Shown: positions 27,152 to 35,657, counted from the first letter of the stretch. The stretch: 64,000 nucleotides of DNA from Natronoarchaeum rubrum (GCF_024494695.1 NZ_JANHDP010000001.1:682001-746000), one strand, 5' to 3'. A program made the numbers and translations. Notes: generated by a model from the letters alone, not told the origin.

Positions 27152-27562
27152 GTGAGCTACGAGTTGCGCGATCACACGGCCGACGTGGCCGTCGAGGCCG
27201 AGGGACCGACGTTCGACGCCGTCGCCGGGGCCGTCGCGGACGGGCTGGCCGCGGCGATGTGCGACGACGTCCCCGGAGAGGGCGAGCGCTTCGACGTGCG
27301 CGTCGACGCCGAAAGCCGGGAGGCGTTGCTCTTTGACTATCTCGACGAACTGATCTACCAGCGCGACGTGCGCGGCGTGCTGCCGGTCGACAACGAGGTC
27401 GAGATCGCCGAGCGAAGCGGCGAGTTCGAACTGCACGGATCGGCCCGCGGCGTCCCGCTGTCTGTGGTGTCGGCCCGCGAGATCAAGGCCGTCACCTACT
27501 CCGAGATGGAGATCGCGGAAACGGCGGACGGCTGGCGCGCGTACGTCGTCTTCGACGTCTGA
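27152..27562 (+). CDS. Archease, activator of the RNA ligase RtcB
   Basis: This 136-residue archease has DHTADVAVEAEG (7-18), which holds conserved metal-binding acids, and the typical FDYLDELIYQRD (about 62-73). It also has the C-terminal block REIKAVTYSEMEIAE, in which haloarchaeal and other archeases carry the KAVTYH-like motif; here Ser replaces the usual His. Archease speeds guanylylation of RtcB. The start is GTG at 27152, giving the family N-terminus YELRDHTADV. The rtcB gene lies 1.25 kb downstream on the same strand, with a DoxX gene between. Confidence 0.92.
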   Translation: MSYELRDHTADVAVEAEGPTFDAVAGAVADGLAAAMCDDVPGEGERFDVRVDAESREALLFDYLDELIYQRDVRGVLPVDNEVEIAERSGEFELHGSARGVPLSVVSAREIKAVTYSEMEIAETADGWRAYVVFDV

Positions 27563-27606
27563 GTTTCGGCGCGGGGTCCGCGTTCGGGCGTCCCGAAGCG
27601 GATCAC

Positions 27607-27614
27607 GTTTTACT
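27607..27614 (+). promoter_or_regulatory. TATA box of the DoxX gene
   Basis: GTTTTACT is centred about 26 nt before ATG 27636, which indicates a leaderless transcript separate from archease. Confidence 0.5.
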
Positions 27615-27635
27615 CTGGCTCCCCAAGTACCGGCC

Positions 27636-28721
27636 ATGAACCGTCATATGGCGGGGTACGCGGGAGCGATCGTTGCGGCGCTGTGGCTGCTCGTTCAGCC
27701 CGCGGCGGCCCACGTCAGGTACGTCTCCGACGAGCAAGAGGGACAGGCCGGGCTGGCGTTCGCCGTCGACGTGCTCTCCGAGCCGCTCAATCTGGCGCTG
27801 GTCGGCGGCGGCGCCGTCGCGACGCTGGCCGGCGCGGTCGCGTACCTGCGATTCCGCCCGGCCCGGACTGATCTGGCCGTGCTCCGCGAGACGCTGTCGG
27901 GGTATCGCGATCTGGTCCCGTGGATGCTCCGGCTCTCGCTGGGGCTTCCCCTCGTGGGCGCGGGCTTCGCGGGCTACTTCTTCAGCCCCGAAGTGATGTG
28001 GTCGGTGCGCGTGTTCCAGGTCGCGGTCGGCTTCCTGCTCCTCTTCGGCCTCGCAACGCGGGCCGTGGCGGCGATCGGGTTACTCGCCTACCTCGTCGCG
28101 CTGCCGTTCGCCCCCGACCTGCTGCTCGCGTTCGAGTACATTCCGGGGTTCATCGCGATCGTGCTGGTCGGCAGCGGCCGGCCCAGCGCGGATCACATGC
28201 TCAAGCAGGTCGCCGGGACGCCGGGGACGATCTACGGGCGCTTCGACCCCGTCTACGGACTTGCGGACTGGTTCGACGGAGTGATCGAGCCCTACGAGCG
28301 CTACGCGCCGACGGTGGTCCGGGCCGGTCTCGGGATCGCGTTCGCGTACCTCGGGATCGTCGAGAAGCTGCTCGCGCCCGGCACGGGACTGGCGGTCGTC
28401 GCGAAGTACGACCTCACGGCGGTCGTGCCCGTCGACGCCGGACTCTGGGTGCTCGGCGCGGGTCTGACCGAGCTCGCGCTCGGCGTCGCGCTGTTCCTCG
28501 GCGTGTTCACGCGCGGCGGCGCCGCCGTCGCATTTCTGATGTTCACGCTGACGCTGTTCGGACTGCCGGACGATCCGGTGCTTGCCCACGTCACCCTGTA
28601 CGGCATGGTGTCGATGCTCCTTATCACGGGGAGCGGCCCGCTGGCGGTCGACAACTGGCTGCGCGAACCCACGGAGGACGCCGAGGCGTCCGGGCGCGCT
28701 GGCGTGCCCGGAGACGACTGA
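27636..28721 (+). CDS. DoxX-family integral membrane protein
   Basis: This 361-residue membrane protein has an N-terminal hydrophobic segment (about 7-25) with a possible signal-like AAAHVRYVSDEQ after it, and about nine further helices. The C-terminal half (about 225-345) has the four-helix DoxX pattern with RAGLGIAFAYLGIVEKLLAPG and LGVFTRGGAAVAFLMF. DoxX proteins are linked to quinol oxidation and oxidative stress, but the role of the haloarchaeal long form is unknown. It separates archease from rtcB, with its own TATA box. Confidence 0.82.
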   Translation: MNRHMAGYAGAIVAALWLLVQPAAAHVRYVSDEQEGQAGLAFAVDVLSEPLNLALVGGGAVATLAGAVAYLRFRPARTDLAVLRETLSGYRDLVPWMLRLSLGLPLVGAGFAGYFFSPEVMWSVRVFQVAVGFLLLFGLATRAVAAIGLLAYLVALPFAPDLLLAFEYIPGFIAIVLVGSGRPSADHMLKQVAGTPGTIYGRFDPVYGLADWFDGVIEPYERYAPTVVRAGLGIAFAYLGIVEKLLAPGTGLAVVAKYDLTAVVPVDAGLWVLGAGLTELALGVALFLGVFTRGGAAVAFLMFTLTLFGLPDDPVLAHVTLYGMVSMLLITGSGPLAVDNWLREPTEDAEASGRAGVPGDD

Positions 28722-28776
28722 CGGCGTCTGTCCGTCCGTCACCGACCGACGACACGTCGGTGCGGCGACGACTCGA

Positions 28777-28786
28777 AACCTATTCC
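28777..28786 (+). promoter_or_regulatory. TATA-like box of rtcB
   Basis: AACCTATTCC is centred about 29 nt before the ATG at 28811 and supports that start within a frame that is open for another 297 codons upstream. Confidence 0.45.
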
Positions 28787-28810
28787 GGTGCTGCGAGGCG
28801 ATATACGGGT

Positions 28811-30271
28811 ATGACCACCTACGACGCCGACGGTATCACCCTGCACAAACTGCGGGACTACGTCTGGGAGATTCCACAGGAGGGAGAGATGCGCGCGCCG
28901 GCGCGCGTGCTCGCCAGCGAGCAGTTGCTCGACGAGATTTCTGAGGACAAGACGCTCCAGCAACTCAAGAACGCGACCCACCTGCCCGGGATCTCGAAGT
29001 ACGCCATCTGCATGCCGGACGGCCACCAGGGGTACGGCTTCCCGGTCGGCGGCGTCGGCGCGCTCGACGCCGAAGACGGCTGCATCTCGCCGGGCGCGGT
29101 CGGCTACGACATCAACTGCGGCGTCCGGATGATGACGACGAACCTCACGTACGACGACGTGCAGGGCAAGGAAGAGGAGCTCGTCGACGCGCTCTTTGCG
29201 AACGTTCCGTCGGGACTCGGCGGCGGCGGCATCGTCGAGAGCGGAATCGACACGGTCGAAGCGGTGCTGGAGCGCGGCGTCGAGTGGGCCGTCGAGGAGG
29301 GGTACGGCGTCGAGGACGACCTCCGGGCCTGCGAAGACGAAGGGCGGCGTCCCGACGCCGATCCGAGCGCGATCTCCCAGAAGGCCAAGGACCGCGGGAA
29401 AAACCAGCTCGGAAGCCTCGGCAGCGGGAACCACTTCCTCGAAGTCCAGCGCGTCACCGACGTGTTCCGCCAGGACGTCGCCGACGAGTTCGACCTCGAA
29501 GAGGACCAGATCGTCGTGCTGATCCACTGCGGGAGCCGAGGTCTCGGGCACCAGACCTGCAACGACTACCTCCGAGAGATCGAGAAGACCCACTCGGGAC
29601 TGCTGGACCAGCTGCCCGACAAGGAACTCGCGTCGGCGCCCGCCGGCTCGCAGCTCGCCGAGGAGTACTACGGCGCGATGTGCGCGGCGATCAACTTCGC
29701 GTGGGTGAACCGGCAGCTCATCATGCACCGCACGCGCCGGGTGTTCGAGAAGGTGTTCGACCGGACGTGGGAGCAGATGGAGATGCAGCTGCTGTACGAC
29801 GTCGCCCACAACATCGCCAAGAAGGAGACCCACGAGGTCGACGGCGAGGAGAAGAGCCTGTACGTCCACCGAAAGGGCGCGACGCGGGCGTTCCCCGCCG
29901 GCCACCCCGAGGTGCCCGCGGCGTACCGCGATGTCGGCCAGCCGATCATCATCCCCGGCAGCATGGGCGCGGGCAGCTACGTCCTCCGGGGCGGCGACCA
30001 GTCGATGGCCGAGACGTTCGGCTCGACGGCTCACGGCGCCGGCCGACTGATGTCCCGGACGCAGGCGAAAAACGAGTTCTGGGGCGGCGACGTGCAGGAC
30101 GATCTCGAAGAACAGCAACAGATCTACGTCAAGGCCCAGAGCGGCGCCACGGTGGCTGAGGAAGCGCCTGGCGTCTACAAAGACGTCGACGAGGTGGTGC
30201 GCGTCTCCGACGCGCTGGGGATCGGCGACAAGGTCGCCCGGACGTTCCCGGTGTGTAACATCAAGGGCTGA
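28811..30271 (+). CDS. rtcB: tRNA-splicing RNA ligase RtcB
   Basis: This 486-residue GTP- and Mn(II)-dependent ligase joins 2',3'-cyclic phosphate (3'-phosphate) and 5'-OH RNA ends, completing tRNA splicing in archaea. The metal-binding Cys is in YDINCGVRM (C103) and metal-binding His residues are in GSGNHFLEVQ and LIHCGSRGLGHQ. GSMGAGSYVL and the guanylylated His408 in STAHGAGRLMSR complete the site. The protein is full length with no intein, unlike the Pyrococcus enzyme. It ends in VCNIKG. The activator archease is encoded just upstream. Confidence 0.96.
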   Translation: MTTYDADGITLHKLRDYVWEIPQEGEMRAPARVLASEQLLDEISEDKTLQQLKNATHLPGISKYAICMPDGHQGYGFPVGGVGALDAEDGCISPGAVGYDINCGVRMMTTNLTYDDVQGKEEELVDALFANVPSGLGGGGIVESGIDTVEAVLERGVEWAVEEGYGVEDDLRACEDEGRRPDADPSAISQKAKDRGKNQLGSLGSGNHFLEVQRVTDVFRQDVADEFDLEEDQIVVLIHCGSRGLGHQTCNDYLREIEKTHSGLLDQLPDKELASAPAGSQLAEEYYGAMCAAINFAWVNRQLIMHRTRRVFEKVFDRTWEQMEMQLLYDVAHNIAKKETHEVDGEEKSLYVHRKGATRAFPAGHPEVPAAYRDVGQPIIIPGSMGAGSYVLRGGDQSMAETFGSTAHGAGRLMSRTQAKNEFWGGDVQDDLEEQQQIYVKAQSGATVAEEAPGVYKDVDEVVRVSDALGIGDKVARTFPVCNIKG

Positions 30272-30654
30272 TCAGATCACCCGGCGCGCGTGAGCAACGC
30301 GCGCGAGGGCTCTCGCGCCCCTCCGTGGGCGCGGAACAGGTTGGGGAGGTGGAGGTTGCGGTCGGTTTCTGGCGGACTAAAAGGGCGAGCCGCGCTCCGG
30401 GAAAATCGGCGAAGTAGCACCGAAGCGGAGCGAAGCGAGCCGCGCGACCGGAGCGTGCCGAGGGCTTTCGAGGAGTAGTCGTCCGGACCAGCAGTCGCCA
30501 GAAGCGCAGTAAGAGCTTTCGAGGCGTTCAGACGTGATCGCGTACTCCCAGCAGTAGTGGCTAGCGCGGTTCCGTATTCGGAAATGCGGTTGAAAATGGA
30601 TCGCGTGGTTCGGGAGCCCCGTGTGCCTACTGAACGGCAGATATTTAAGCAATA
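30272..30654. other. Intergenic region holding structured repeat copy 2
   Basis: This 383-nt gap follows rtcB. It begins with GC-rich inverted stretches (GGCGCGCGTGAGCAACGCGCGC, about 30292-30313), contains the repeat at 30371-30475 and a second GAGCTTTCGAGG match near 30512-30524 that may be a truncated repeat end. It becomes AT-richer towards the next gene. No ORF is credible. Confidence 0.6.
30371..30475 (+). repeat. Structured repeat, copy 2 (about 105 nt)
   Basis: Begins GGCGGACTAAAAGGGCGAG and ends CGAGGGCTTTCGAGG. It matches the reverse complement of 23321-23432 in the same block order, with small insertions and deletions. GCGCTCCGG (30393-30401) and CCGGAGCG (30448-30455) form the stem, with a GGAGCGAAGCGAGCC core between. 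Confidence 0.75.
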
Positions 30655-30999
30655 ATGGTTGACATGAACTCTATGGACGCCCTCCAAAAGCACAGGAGTT
30701 CCCCCACGCTCTCCGAGTCGAGTATTGTCCTTATTGGTCTCGTGTTTGCTATTGTCGGCCTCACATTTCGAGACTCGTTCGGATTCATGTCACTTCTCGC
30801 TGCGCTAGGGATTGGCCTTGTCGTCGCTGGAGTGGTCTATCTCGCTGTCGAAGGTCCCGAACTAATCCGACTATCACTGGCGTTCATTTCACTCGTTGCG
30901 CTGCCACTGTTCGCCTATGGCAGCCTCGTCCGATGGATTGGTGCGGTTCTGATTGGTGTCGTCGTCGTTGGCGCTTTGTACAGTAGGATCTCGGAGTAA
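30655..30999 (+). CDS. Small hydrophobic membrane protein, lower GC than neighbours
   Basis: This protein of up to 114 residues has three or four predicted transmembrane helices (about 23-40, 44-65, 74-90 and 92-108) and no recognised domain. Codons are clearly more A/T-rich at third positions than in adjacent genes (for example ATT, GTT, CTC mixed), which hints at recent acquisition or weak selection. Start choice is uncertain: the TATA-like ATATTTAAG at 30641-30649 predicts transcription start near 30671, so the third in-frame ATG at 30673 (MDALQKH) fits a leaderless mRNA better than 30655. Confidence 0.65.
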   Translation: MVDMNSMDALQKHRSSPTLSESSIVLIGLVFAIVGLTFRDSFGFMSLLAALGIGLVVAGVVYLAVEGPELIRLSLAFISLVALPLFAYGSLVRWIGAVLIGVVVVGALYSRISE

Positions 31000-31076
31000 G
31001 CGAACGGTTTGCATCCTGTACTGAACGCGAGTTTCACGCCGCCCTCTGAATACGGAAATCGTAGTACCAACTGCTG

Positions 31077-31460
31077 CTAGTGCTCGACGAACTCGATCAG
31101 CACGCCGCCCGTGTCGTCGGGATGCAGAAACGCCACGTCGTGCCCCCAAGCACCTTCTCGCGGCTCCTCGTCGATCAGGTCGATGCCCATCTCTCGTGCG
31201 GTCTCCAGCGCCGCTTCGATGTCGTCGGTCGCCACCGCCAGATGGTGAACGCCGGGGCCGTGCTTGTCGAGAAAGCGCGCGACGGTGGCGTGTTTGATCG
31301 GTTCGAGCAACTCGAAGAAGCCGTCGCCCAGATCGAGAAACGCGATCCGAAGCCCGTCGAGTTCTTCCTCGTGGGCGACCGGGGCGCCCAGTAGCTCGCC
31401 GTACAGCTCCGCCGCGGCGTCGAGATCGTTCGTCGCGATCCCGGCGTGGTCGAAGTGCAT
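31077..31460 (-). CDS. mce: Methylmalonyl-CoA epimerase
   Basis: This 127-residue vicinal-oxygen-chelate protein starts MHFDHAGIATNDLDAA. It has metal-binding residues in FDHAGIA (H5), GVHHLAVATDD (about 71-81) and VLIEFVE at the C-terminus, and the family phrase FFELLEPI. It interconverts the (S) and (R) forms of methylmalonyl-CoA so that the mutase can use it, as in propionate and odd-chain fatty-acid metabolism. The start at 31460 gives the standard N-terminus. The mutase large subunit gene lies 1.7 kb away on the same strand, not in one operon. Confidence 0.92.
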   Translation of the reverse strand: MHFDHAGIATNDLDAAAELYGELLGAPVAHEEELDGLRIAFLDLGDGFFELLEPIKHATVARFLDKHGPGVHHLAVATDDIEAALETAREMGIDLIDEEPREGAWGHDVAFLHPDDTGGVLIEFVEH

Positions 31461-31544
31461 ACGAGAACCGACATCCCGAGGGAAGTTCACAGTTCGGGTC
31501 CCAATCCGGCGATCGGGCGTTTTGCCCCGAAATGACAATTAAAA

Positions 31545-31553
31545 GTTATATAG
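31545..31553 (+). promoter_or_regulatory. TATA box of the ybjQ-like gene
   Basis: GTTATATAG is centred about 26 nt before ATG 31575 within a conspicuously AT-rich divergent promoter region (31531-31574). Confidence 0.65.
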
Positions 31554-31574
31554 TTTCAAAATACATATAATAGT

Positions 31575-31889
31575 ATGGAGATCACCACGACCGAAACGGT
31601 CCCCGGCAGCGATATCGAGGAAGTACTCGGCGTCGCGCGGGGCAACACTGTCAAGGCCCGGAACGTCGGTCGAGACATCACCCAGTCGCTGCGGAACGTG
31701 ACTGGCGGGGAGCTCAAGTCCTACTCGTCGCTGATGTCGGAGGCGCGCGAGGAAGCTCTCGACCGAATGCGACAGGACGCCGAAGAGCTCGGCGCGGACG
31801 CGGTGGTCAACGTCCGGTTCGACTCCGCCGAGGTCGTCAGCAAGGGCGCCGAGATCATCGCCTACGGGACCGCCGTCAGCCTGGACTGA
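31575..31889 (+). CDS. YbjQ/UPF0145 (DUF74) family protein
   Basis: This 104-residue protein matches the YbjQ family along its length: ITTTETVPGSDIEEVLGVARGNTVKARNVGRD (2-33), YSSLMSEAREEALDRM (about 49-64) and GADAVVNVRFDSAEV (about 73-87). The family forms pentamers and is sometimes called heavy-metal-binding; its real function is not settled. The start is set by the TATA box. The stop is only 6 nt before the CPBP protease ATG, so the two form an operon. Confidence 0.92.
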   Translation: MEITTTETVPGSDIEEVLGVARGNTVKARNVGRDITQSLRNVTGGELKSYSSLMSEAREEALDRMRQDAEELGADAVVNVRFDSAEVVSKGAEIIAYGTAVSLD

Positions 31890-31895
31890 GTGGCG

Positions 31896-33122
31896 ATGAG
31901 CGACAACGATCCCGCTGGCGCGGGCGTCGTCGCTGGCAGCGCCGTCGGTGTCGCGACCGGGGCGTTCGTCCTGGTGACGCTCGTGCTCGGCCGCGCCGAG
32001 GTGATCGCGGATTTCCGGACTGCGATGCCAGCCGGTCGCACAGATCTCTCCCCGGAGATCGTGTTCTGGATCACGGCGATCGTCGGACCGGCGTTCCGGC
32101 TGGCGATCGGAACGATCGTCGGATCGCTCGTCGGTGTCGTCTACGACTGGCTGGACAGTCCGGGGGCGCTCGTCCTGTTCGGGATCGTGGCGATCGTCGG
32201 CGCTCTCGACACCGTGACGACGAACGTCCCGGCGAGTCAGTCGGCCACGGTCGCCGTCGTCCTCGGAAGCTGGATCATCTACGTCCCGCTGTTTCTGTAC
32301 ATCCACGGCAGAAACGACTCGAGGACGGCGACGGCAGCGGCAGGGAGAAGCGATGTCGCGACGCGGTCCGCAGGCGGTTCCTTTCCCGTCGATCGACGCC
32401 CGTTCGCGCTCCTGACAGCTGTCGGCGTCCTCGGCGTGCTCGCCGGGGCTCCGTACGTGCTGGCCCTTCAGTCGGGTGGCGAACCGATCGCGGTCGCCGC
32501 GGGGTTCGTGTTCACGAACGGGTTGCTGGTCACGGGCGCCGTGATCGTGGGGCTCCGCGCCGGTCCGGCGATCGGATTCGACGCGCCGACGTTCGACAGG
32601 TGGAAGCCCAGCCTGCGCTCGCAGCCGTTGCTCGTACCGGCGACAGCGGGCGCACTCGTGGGAGTTGCGCTGATCGCGCTGGACGCGTGGGTGTTCGCAC
32701 CGCGTGTGTCGACGGCTGGGAACGTTGAAGCGCCCGCTCAGTGGCGGAGTTGGCTGCTCGTGCTGTACGGCGGCATCACGGAGGAGCTGTTGTTGCGGTT
32801 CGGCCTGCTCACCGGGCTGGTGTGGGTCGCGACGACTATATTTCGGGGGAATCGGCCGGACGGGACCGACGCATCGCAGTCGATCGTCTGGGGTGCGATC
32901 GTCGCGAGCGCGGTTGGGTTCGGTGCGCTTCACCTCTCGGCCGCCGCCCTGACCTTCGAGATGACCGCCGCCGTCGTCGTCCGGACGTTGACGCTGAACG
33001 GGCTCGCAGGCGTCGTCTTCGGATGGCTCTACTGGCGCCGAGGACTCGTCGGAGCGATCGCCGCCCACCTCGCGACCGATCTCGTGCTCAACGTCGTGGC
33101 GCCACTGGCCCTGGGTGGGTGA
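31896..33122 (+). CDS. CPBP-family intramembrane metalloprotease (CAAX protease-like)
   Basis: This 408-residue membrane protein has about ten predicted helices. The C-terminal half contains the Abi/CPBP motifs: EE-x3-R in GGITEELLLRFG (about 290-301), FGALHLS (about 343) and a third His/Asn motif in AHLATDLVLN (about 389). CPBP proteins cleave substrates within membranes or act as non-proteolytic scaffolds; the haloarchaeal substrate is unknown. The N-terminal half is an additional four-helix region not needed for catalysis. ATG 31896 is preferred over GTG 31890. Co-transcribed with ybjQ. Confidence 0.87.
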   Translation: MSDNDPAGAGVVAGSAVGVATGAFVLVTLVLGRAEVIADFRTAMPAGRTDLSPEIVFWITAIVGPAFRLAIGTIVGSLVGVVYDWLDSPGALVLFGIVAIVGALDTVTTNVPASQSATVAVVLGSWIIYVPLFLYIHGRNDSRTATAAAGRSDVATRSAGGSFPVDRRPFALLTAVGVLGVLAGAPYVLALQSGGEPIAVAAGFVFTNGLLVTGAVIVGLRAGPAIGFDAPTFDRWKPSLRSQPLLVPATAGALVGVALIALDAWVFAPRVSTAGNVEAPAQWRSWLLVLYGGITEELLLRFGLLTGLVWVATTIFRGNRPDGTDASQSIVWGAIVASAVGFGALHLSAAALTFEMTAAVVVRTLTLNGLAGVVFGWLYWRRGLVGAIAAHLATDLVLNVVAPLALGG

Positions 33123-33155
33123 CCGAACGCCGCCGACCGGAGACAAGCGGGACGC

Positions 33156-34841
33156 TCAAACGGCCCCGCCGCCCTGATACTCGCCGAACTCGTCGCGCAA
33201 CACGTTACAGATCTCGCCGACCGTCGCGTAGGCTTTCACCGCGTCGATCAGCGGCGGCATCAGGTTCTGCTCGCTCTGAGCGGCGTCGCGGACGGCCGCC
33301 AGCCGGTCCTCGACGACCTCGTCGTCGCGCTCTTCGCGCACCGACTCCAGCCGTTCGACTTGCCGGCGCTCGTCCTCCTCGGTGACCTCTTCCAGGTCCA
33401 TCGCCTGTTCTTCTTCTTCGATCTGGAACTCGTTGACGCCGACGATGATCCGGTCGCCCGACTCGACGTTCTGCTGGCGGTCGTAGGCGACGTCCTGGAT
33501 CTCGCGCTGGACCCACTGCTGATCGATCGCCCGGAGCATCCCGCCGCGCTCGTCGACCTCGTCGATGAGCTCGAAGGCTTCGTCCTCCAGATCGTCGGTG
33601 AGCGACTCGACGTAGTAGCTCCCGCCCAGCGGGTCGATCGTGTCGGCGGCACCGGACTCGTGGGCGAGGATCTGCTGGGTACGGAGGGCGGTCCGCACCG
33701 ATTCCTCCGTGGGAAGCGCGAGCGCCTCGTCTTTCCCGTTGGTGTGGAGGCTCTGGGTGCCCCCCAGCACCGCCGCCAACGCCTGATACGCCACGCGAAC
33801 GACGTTGTTCTCGATCTGCTGGGCGGTCAGCGTCGAGCCGGCGGTCTGGGTGTGGAACTTCAGCTGCTTCGATTTGGGATCTTCGGCGTCGAACCGTTCG
33901 TCCATGATTTTCGCCCACATCCGCCGGGCGGCGCGGAACTTCGCGACCTCCTCGAGGATGTTGTTGTACGAGGCGAAAAAGAACGAGAGCTGCGGGGCGA
34001 ACTCGTCGACGTCGAGTCCGGCCTCCAGCGCCGCTTCGACGTACTCGATGCCGTTGGCGAGCGTGAACGCGATCTCCTGGGCGGCCGTGGCGCCGGCTTC
34101 GCGGATGTGGTACCCCGAGATCGAGATGGTGTTGAACTTCGGCGTCTCGGCGGCGCAGAAGTCGAACACGTCGGTGATGATCCGCATCGACTGCTCGGGC
34201 GGGTAGATGTAGGTGTTCCGTGCGACGTACTCCTTGAGCACGTCGTTCTGGATGGTCCCTCGCAGTTCCTCGCGATCGACGCCCTGCTGGTCCCCGAGCG
34301 CGATGTACATCGCCAGCAGCACCGACGCGGGCGCGTTGATCGTCATGCTCGTCGAAACCTCCGAGAGGTCGATGCCCTCGAAGACGGTCTCGAAGTCCCG
34401 GAGCGAGTCGATGGCGACGCCGGACTTGCCGACCTCGCCGCTGGCCATCGGGTCGTCCGAGTCGTACCCCATCTGGGTCGGCAGATCGAACGCCATCGAG
34501 AGTCCGGTCTGACCCTGATCGAGCAGGTAGCGGAAGCGCTCGTTGGTCTCCTCGGCGGTGCCCATCCCCGCGTACTGGCGCATCGTCCAGAGCCGCCCGC
34601 GATAGCCCGTCGGGTAGACGCCGCGGGTGTAGGGCTCCTCGCCGGGGAAGCCAATCTCCTCGTCGTAGTCCTGCTCGGCGACGTCGGCGGGCGTGTACAG
34701 CCGGTCGACGGGCTGGCCCCCGGTATCGGTCCTGAACTGCTCCTGGCGCTCGCCGAACCGTTCCACGGTGGGGTCGACCTGCTCGGCCTCCCACTCCTCC
34801 TTCTTGGAACGGATCTCCTCCAAGTCGTCGGAATCGAACAT
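33156..34841 (-). CDS. mcmA1: Methylmalonyl-CoA mutase large subunit (substrate-binding, catalytic barrel)
   Basis: This 561-residue protein contains the TIM-barrel catalytic part of methylmalonyl-CoA mutase: [17 protein letters not shown] (about 77-93), [17 protein letters not shown] (about 114-130), [13 protein letters not shown] (about 236-248), [14 protein letters not shown] and the C-terminal [19 protein letters not shown]. It lacks the cobalamin-binding domain with DxHxxG, which haloarchaea encode as a separate small subunit that is not in this window. The enzyme interconverts succinyl-CoA and (R)-methylmalonyl-CoA. The start at 34841 is supported by a TATA-like element 27 nt upstream. 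Confidence 0.95.
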   Translation of the reverse strand: MFDSDDLEEIRSKKEEWEAEQVDPTVERFGERQEQFRTDTGGQPVDRLYTPADVAEQDYDEEIGFPGEEPYTRGVYPTGYRGRLWTMRQYAGMGTAEETNERFRYLLDQGQTGLSMAFDLPTQMGYDSDDPMASGEVGKSGVAIDSLRDFETVFEGIDLSEVSTSMTINAPASVLLAMYIALGDQQGVDREELRGTIQNDVLKEYVARNTYIYPPEQSMRIITDVFDFCAAETPKFNTISISGYHIREAGATAAQEIAFTLANGIEYVEAALEAGLDVDEFAPQLSFFFASYNNILEEVAKFRAARRMWAKIMDERFDAEDPKSKQLKFHTQTAGSTLTAQQIENNVVRVAYQALAAVLGGTQSLHTNGKDEALALPTEESVRTALRTQQILAHESGAADTIDPLGGSYYVESLTDDLEDEAFELIDEVDERGGMLRAIDQQWVQREIQDVAYDRQQNVESGDRIIVGVNEFQIEEEEQAMDLEEVTEEDERRQVERLESVREERDDEVVEDRLAAVRDAAQSEQNLMPPLIDAVKAYATVGEICNVLRDEFGEYQGGGAV

Positions 34842-34864
34842 TGTTTATCACGATGGATGGTGCC

Positions 34865-34872
34865 GGCTTAAG
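34865..34872 (-). promoter_or_regulatory. TATA-like box of the mutase gene
   Basis: The minus strand reads CCTTAAGC, centred about 27 nt from ATG 34841. Confidence 0.5.
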
Positions 34873-34917
34873 GATTGGCGACCGTCGACGCCGAACTCGT
34901 CGCGACGCGCGACCCGA

Positions 34918-34939
34918 CGGCGGCGTCCGGACGCCGCCG
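34918..34939. repeat. 22-bp perfect palindrome CGGCGGCGTCC-GGACGCCGCCG
   Basis: The longest member of the GGCGTC-NN-GACGCC palindrome family. It lies in the divergent gap between the mutase and a small membrane-protein gene, just upstream of the latter's start. Confidence 0.75.
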
Positions 34940-34979
34940 ACCGGTTCGTTTTTGCCGCCGGACGACCGAAGGTCGACTG

Positions 34980-35219
34980 ATGGACGCTCCCATTCCCGAC
35001 GTCGACGACGCCGAGGACGGGCCGGGAACGAGTCGCCTGCGCGCCACGCTGGCGATCCTCCCGTTCCTCGTGCTCGGACTGACCAGCGTCGCGCTCGTCC
35101 TGCAATGGGGGCTCAAGCCGCTGTGGGTGTTCGTGATGCTGCCGCCGATCCTCTTTATCAGCGTGATCGGCTGGATCGCGTTCAAGTACGGCATCGGCGA
35201 GGAGCCCGAGGCAGGGTGA
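34980..35219 (+). CDS. Small two-helix membrane protein
   Basis: This 79-residue protein has an acidic N-terminal 20 residues and two predicted transmembrane helices (about 24-43 and 46-68), ending in a short acidic tail (KYGIGEEPEAG). Two-helix proteins of this length are common and unnamed in haloarchaea, and I do not recognise a domain. The ATG at 34980 is preceded by an A/T stretch near 34948 (CGTTTTTG), a reasonable TATA position about 30 nt upstream. Divergent from the mutase gene. Confidence 0.65.
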   Translation: MDAPIPDVDDAEDGPGTSRLRATLAILPFLVLGLTSVALVLQWGLKPLWVFVMLPPILFISVIGWIAFKYGIGEEPEAG

Positions 35220-35434
35220 GCGATCGATCCAGACCGTCGATACCGACTCGCATTCCGACAGGTTCCCGGAAAAACTATCAACTAGAATCTTCCACATCCG
35301 CCGATCCGACGGCTTTCGTAATCCCAAATCTTCCCTCAACCCACTACAGCGCCCCGCTCTCGTCTGTCGTGAACTATCCTCCAATTTGTCACCCCGACAA
35401 TTGATTCTTAACTCCCCGTCCCCTCGGTTCTGGT
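35220..35434. other. Intergenic region before the microgene, nothing recognised
   Basis: About 215 nt of unusually AT-rich sequence without a credible ORF, RNA gene or repeat. Its end contains the TATA-like TGATTCTTAA (35402-35411) of the microgene. Confidence 0.5.
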
Positions 35435-35542
35435 ATGACGTGGAACTACCGCCGCAACCGAACCAGAGCAGAAGAGAAGAAAGAAGAAGCGACCGCGGGC
35501 GTCGACGACACGTCCGTTCTCGCGGCCGTTCTCTCGACCTGA
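35435..35542 (+). CDS. Leaderless microprotein gene (35 residues)
   Basis: A 35-codon ORF, MTWNYRRNRTRAEEKK..., has a basic first third, an acidic middle and a hydrophobic end (VLAAVLST). Three signals suggest a real gene: a TATA-like GATTCTTAA at 35403-35411 centred 27 nt before the ATG, haloarchaeal codon use in the second half, and a perfect GCGGCGTC-AC-GACGCCGC hairpin (35546-35563) starting 4 nt after the stop. No family is recognised. Lys/Arg/Glu richness near the start suggests a helix that could bind nucleic acid or a protein; this is speculation. Confidence 0.45.
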   Translation: MTWNYRRNRTRAEEKKEEATAGVDDTSVLAAVLST

Positions 35543-35545
35543 ACG

Positions 35546-35563
35546 GCGGCGTCACGACGCCGC
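35546..35563 (+). terminator. GCGGCGTC-AC-GACGCCGC palindrome after the microgene
   Basis: Perfect 8-bp arms with a two-base centre, 4 nt after the microgene stop and before the convergent GNAT gene. It is a member of the recurring palindrome family; a termination role is inferred from position. Confidence 0.45.
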
Positions 35564-35657
35564 GCCCCGGACCGAAGACGTACCCGGGTCGAAAACGCCG
35601 TTCCGCAACCGCTGATCTGCGGCCCTCCGACGTGCGATTTTGCGCTCTCCTCCCCGC

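Noticed and set aside
27920..28810. 297-codon N-terminal extension of rtcB
   Set aside because: It overlaps the DoxX gene out of frame and is Arg-rich; RtcB family length and the TATA box place the start at 28811.
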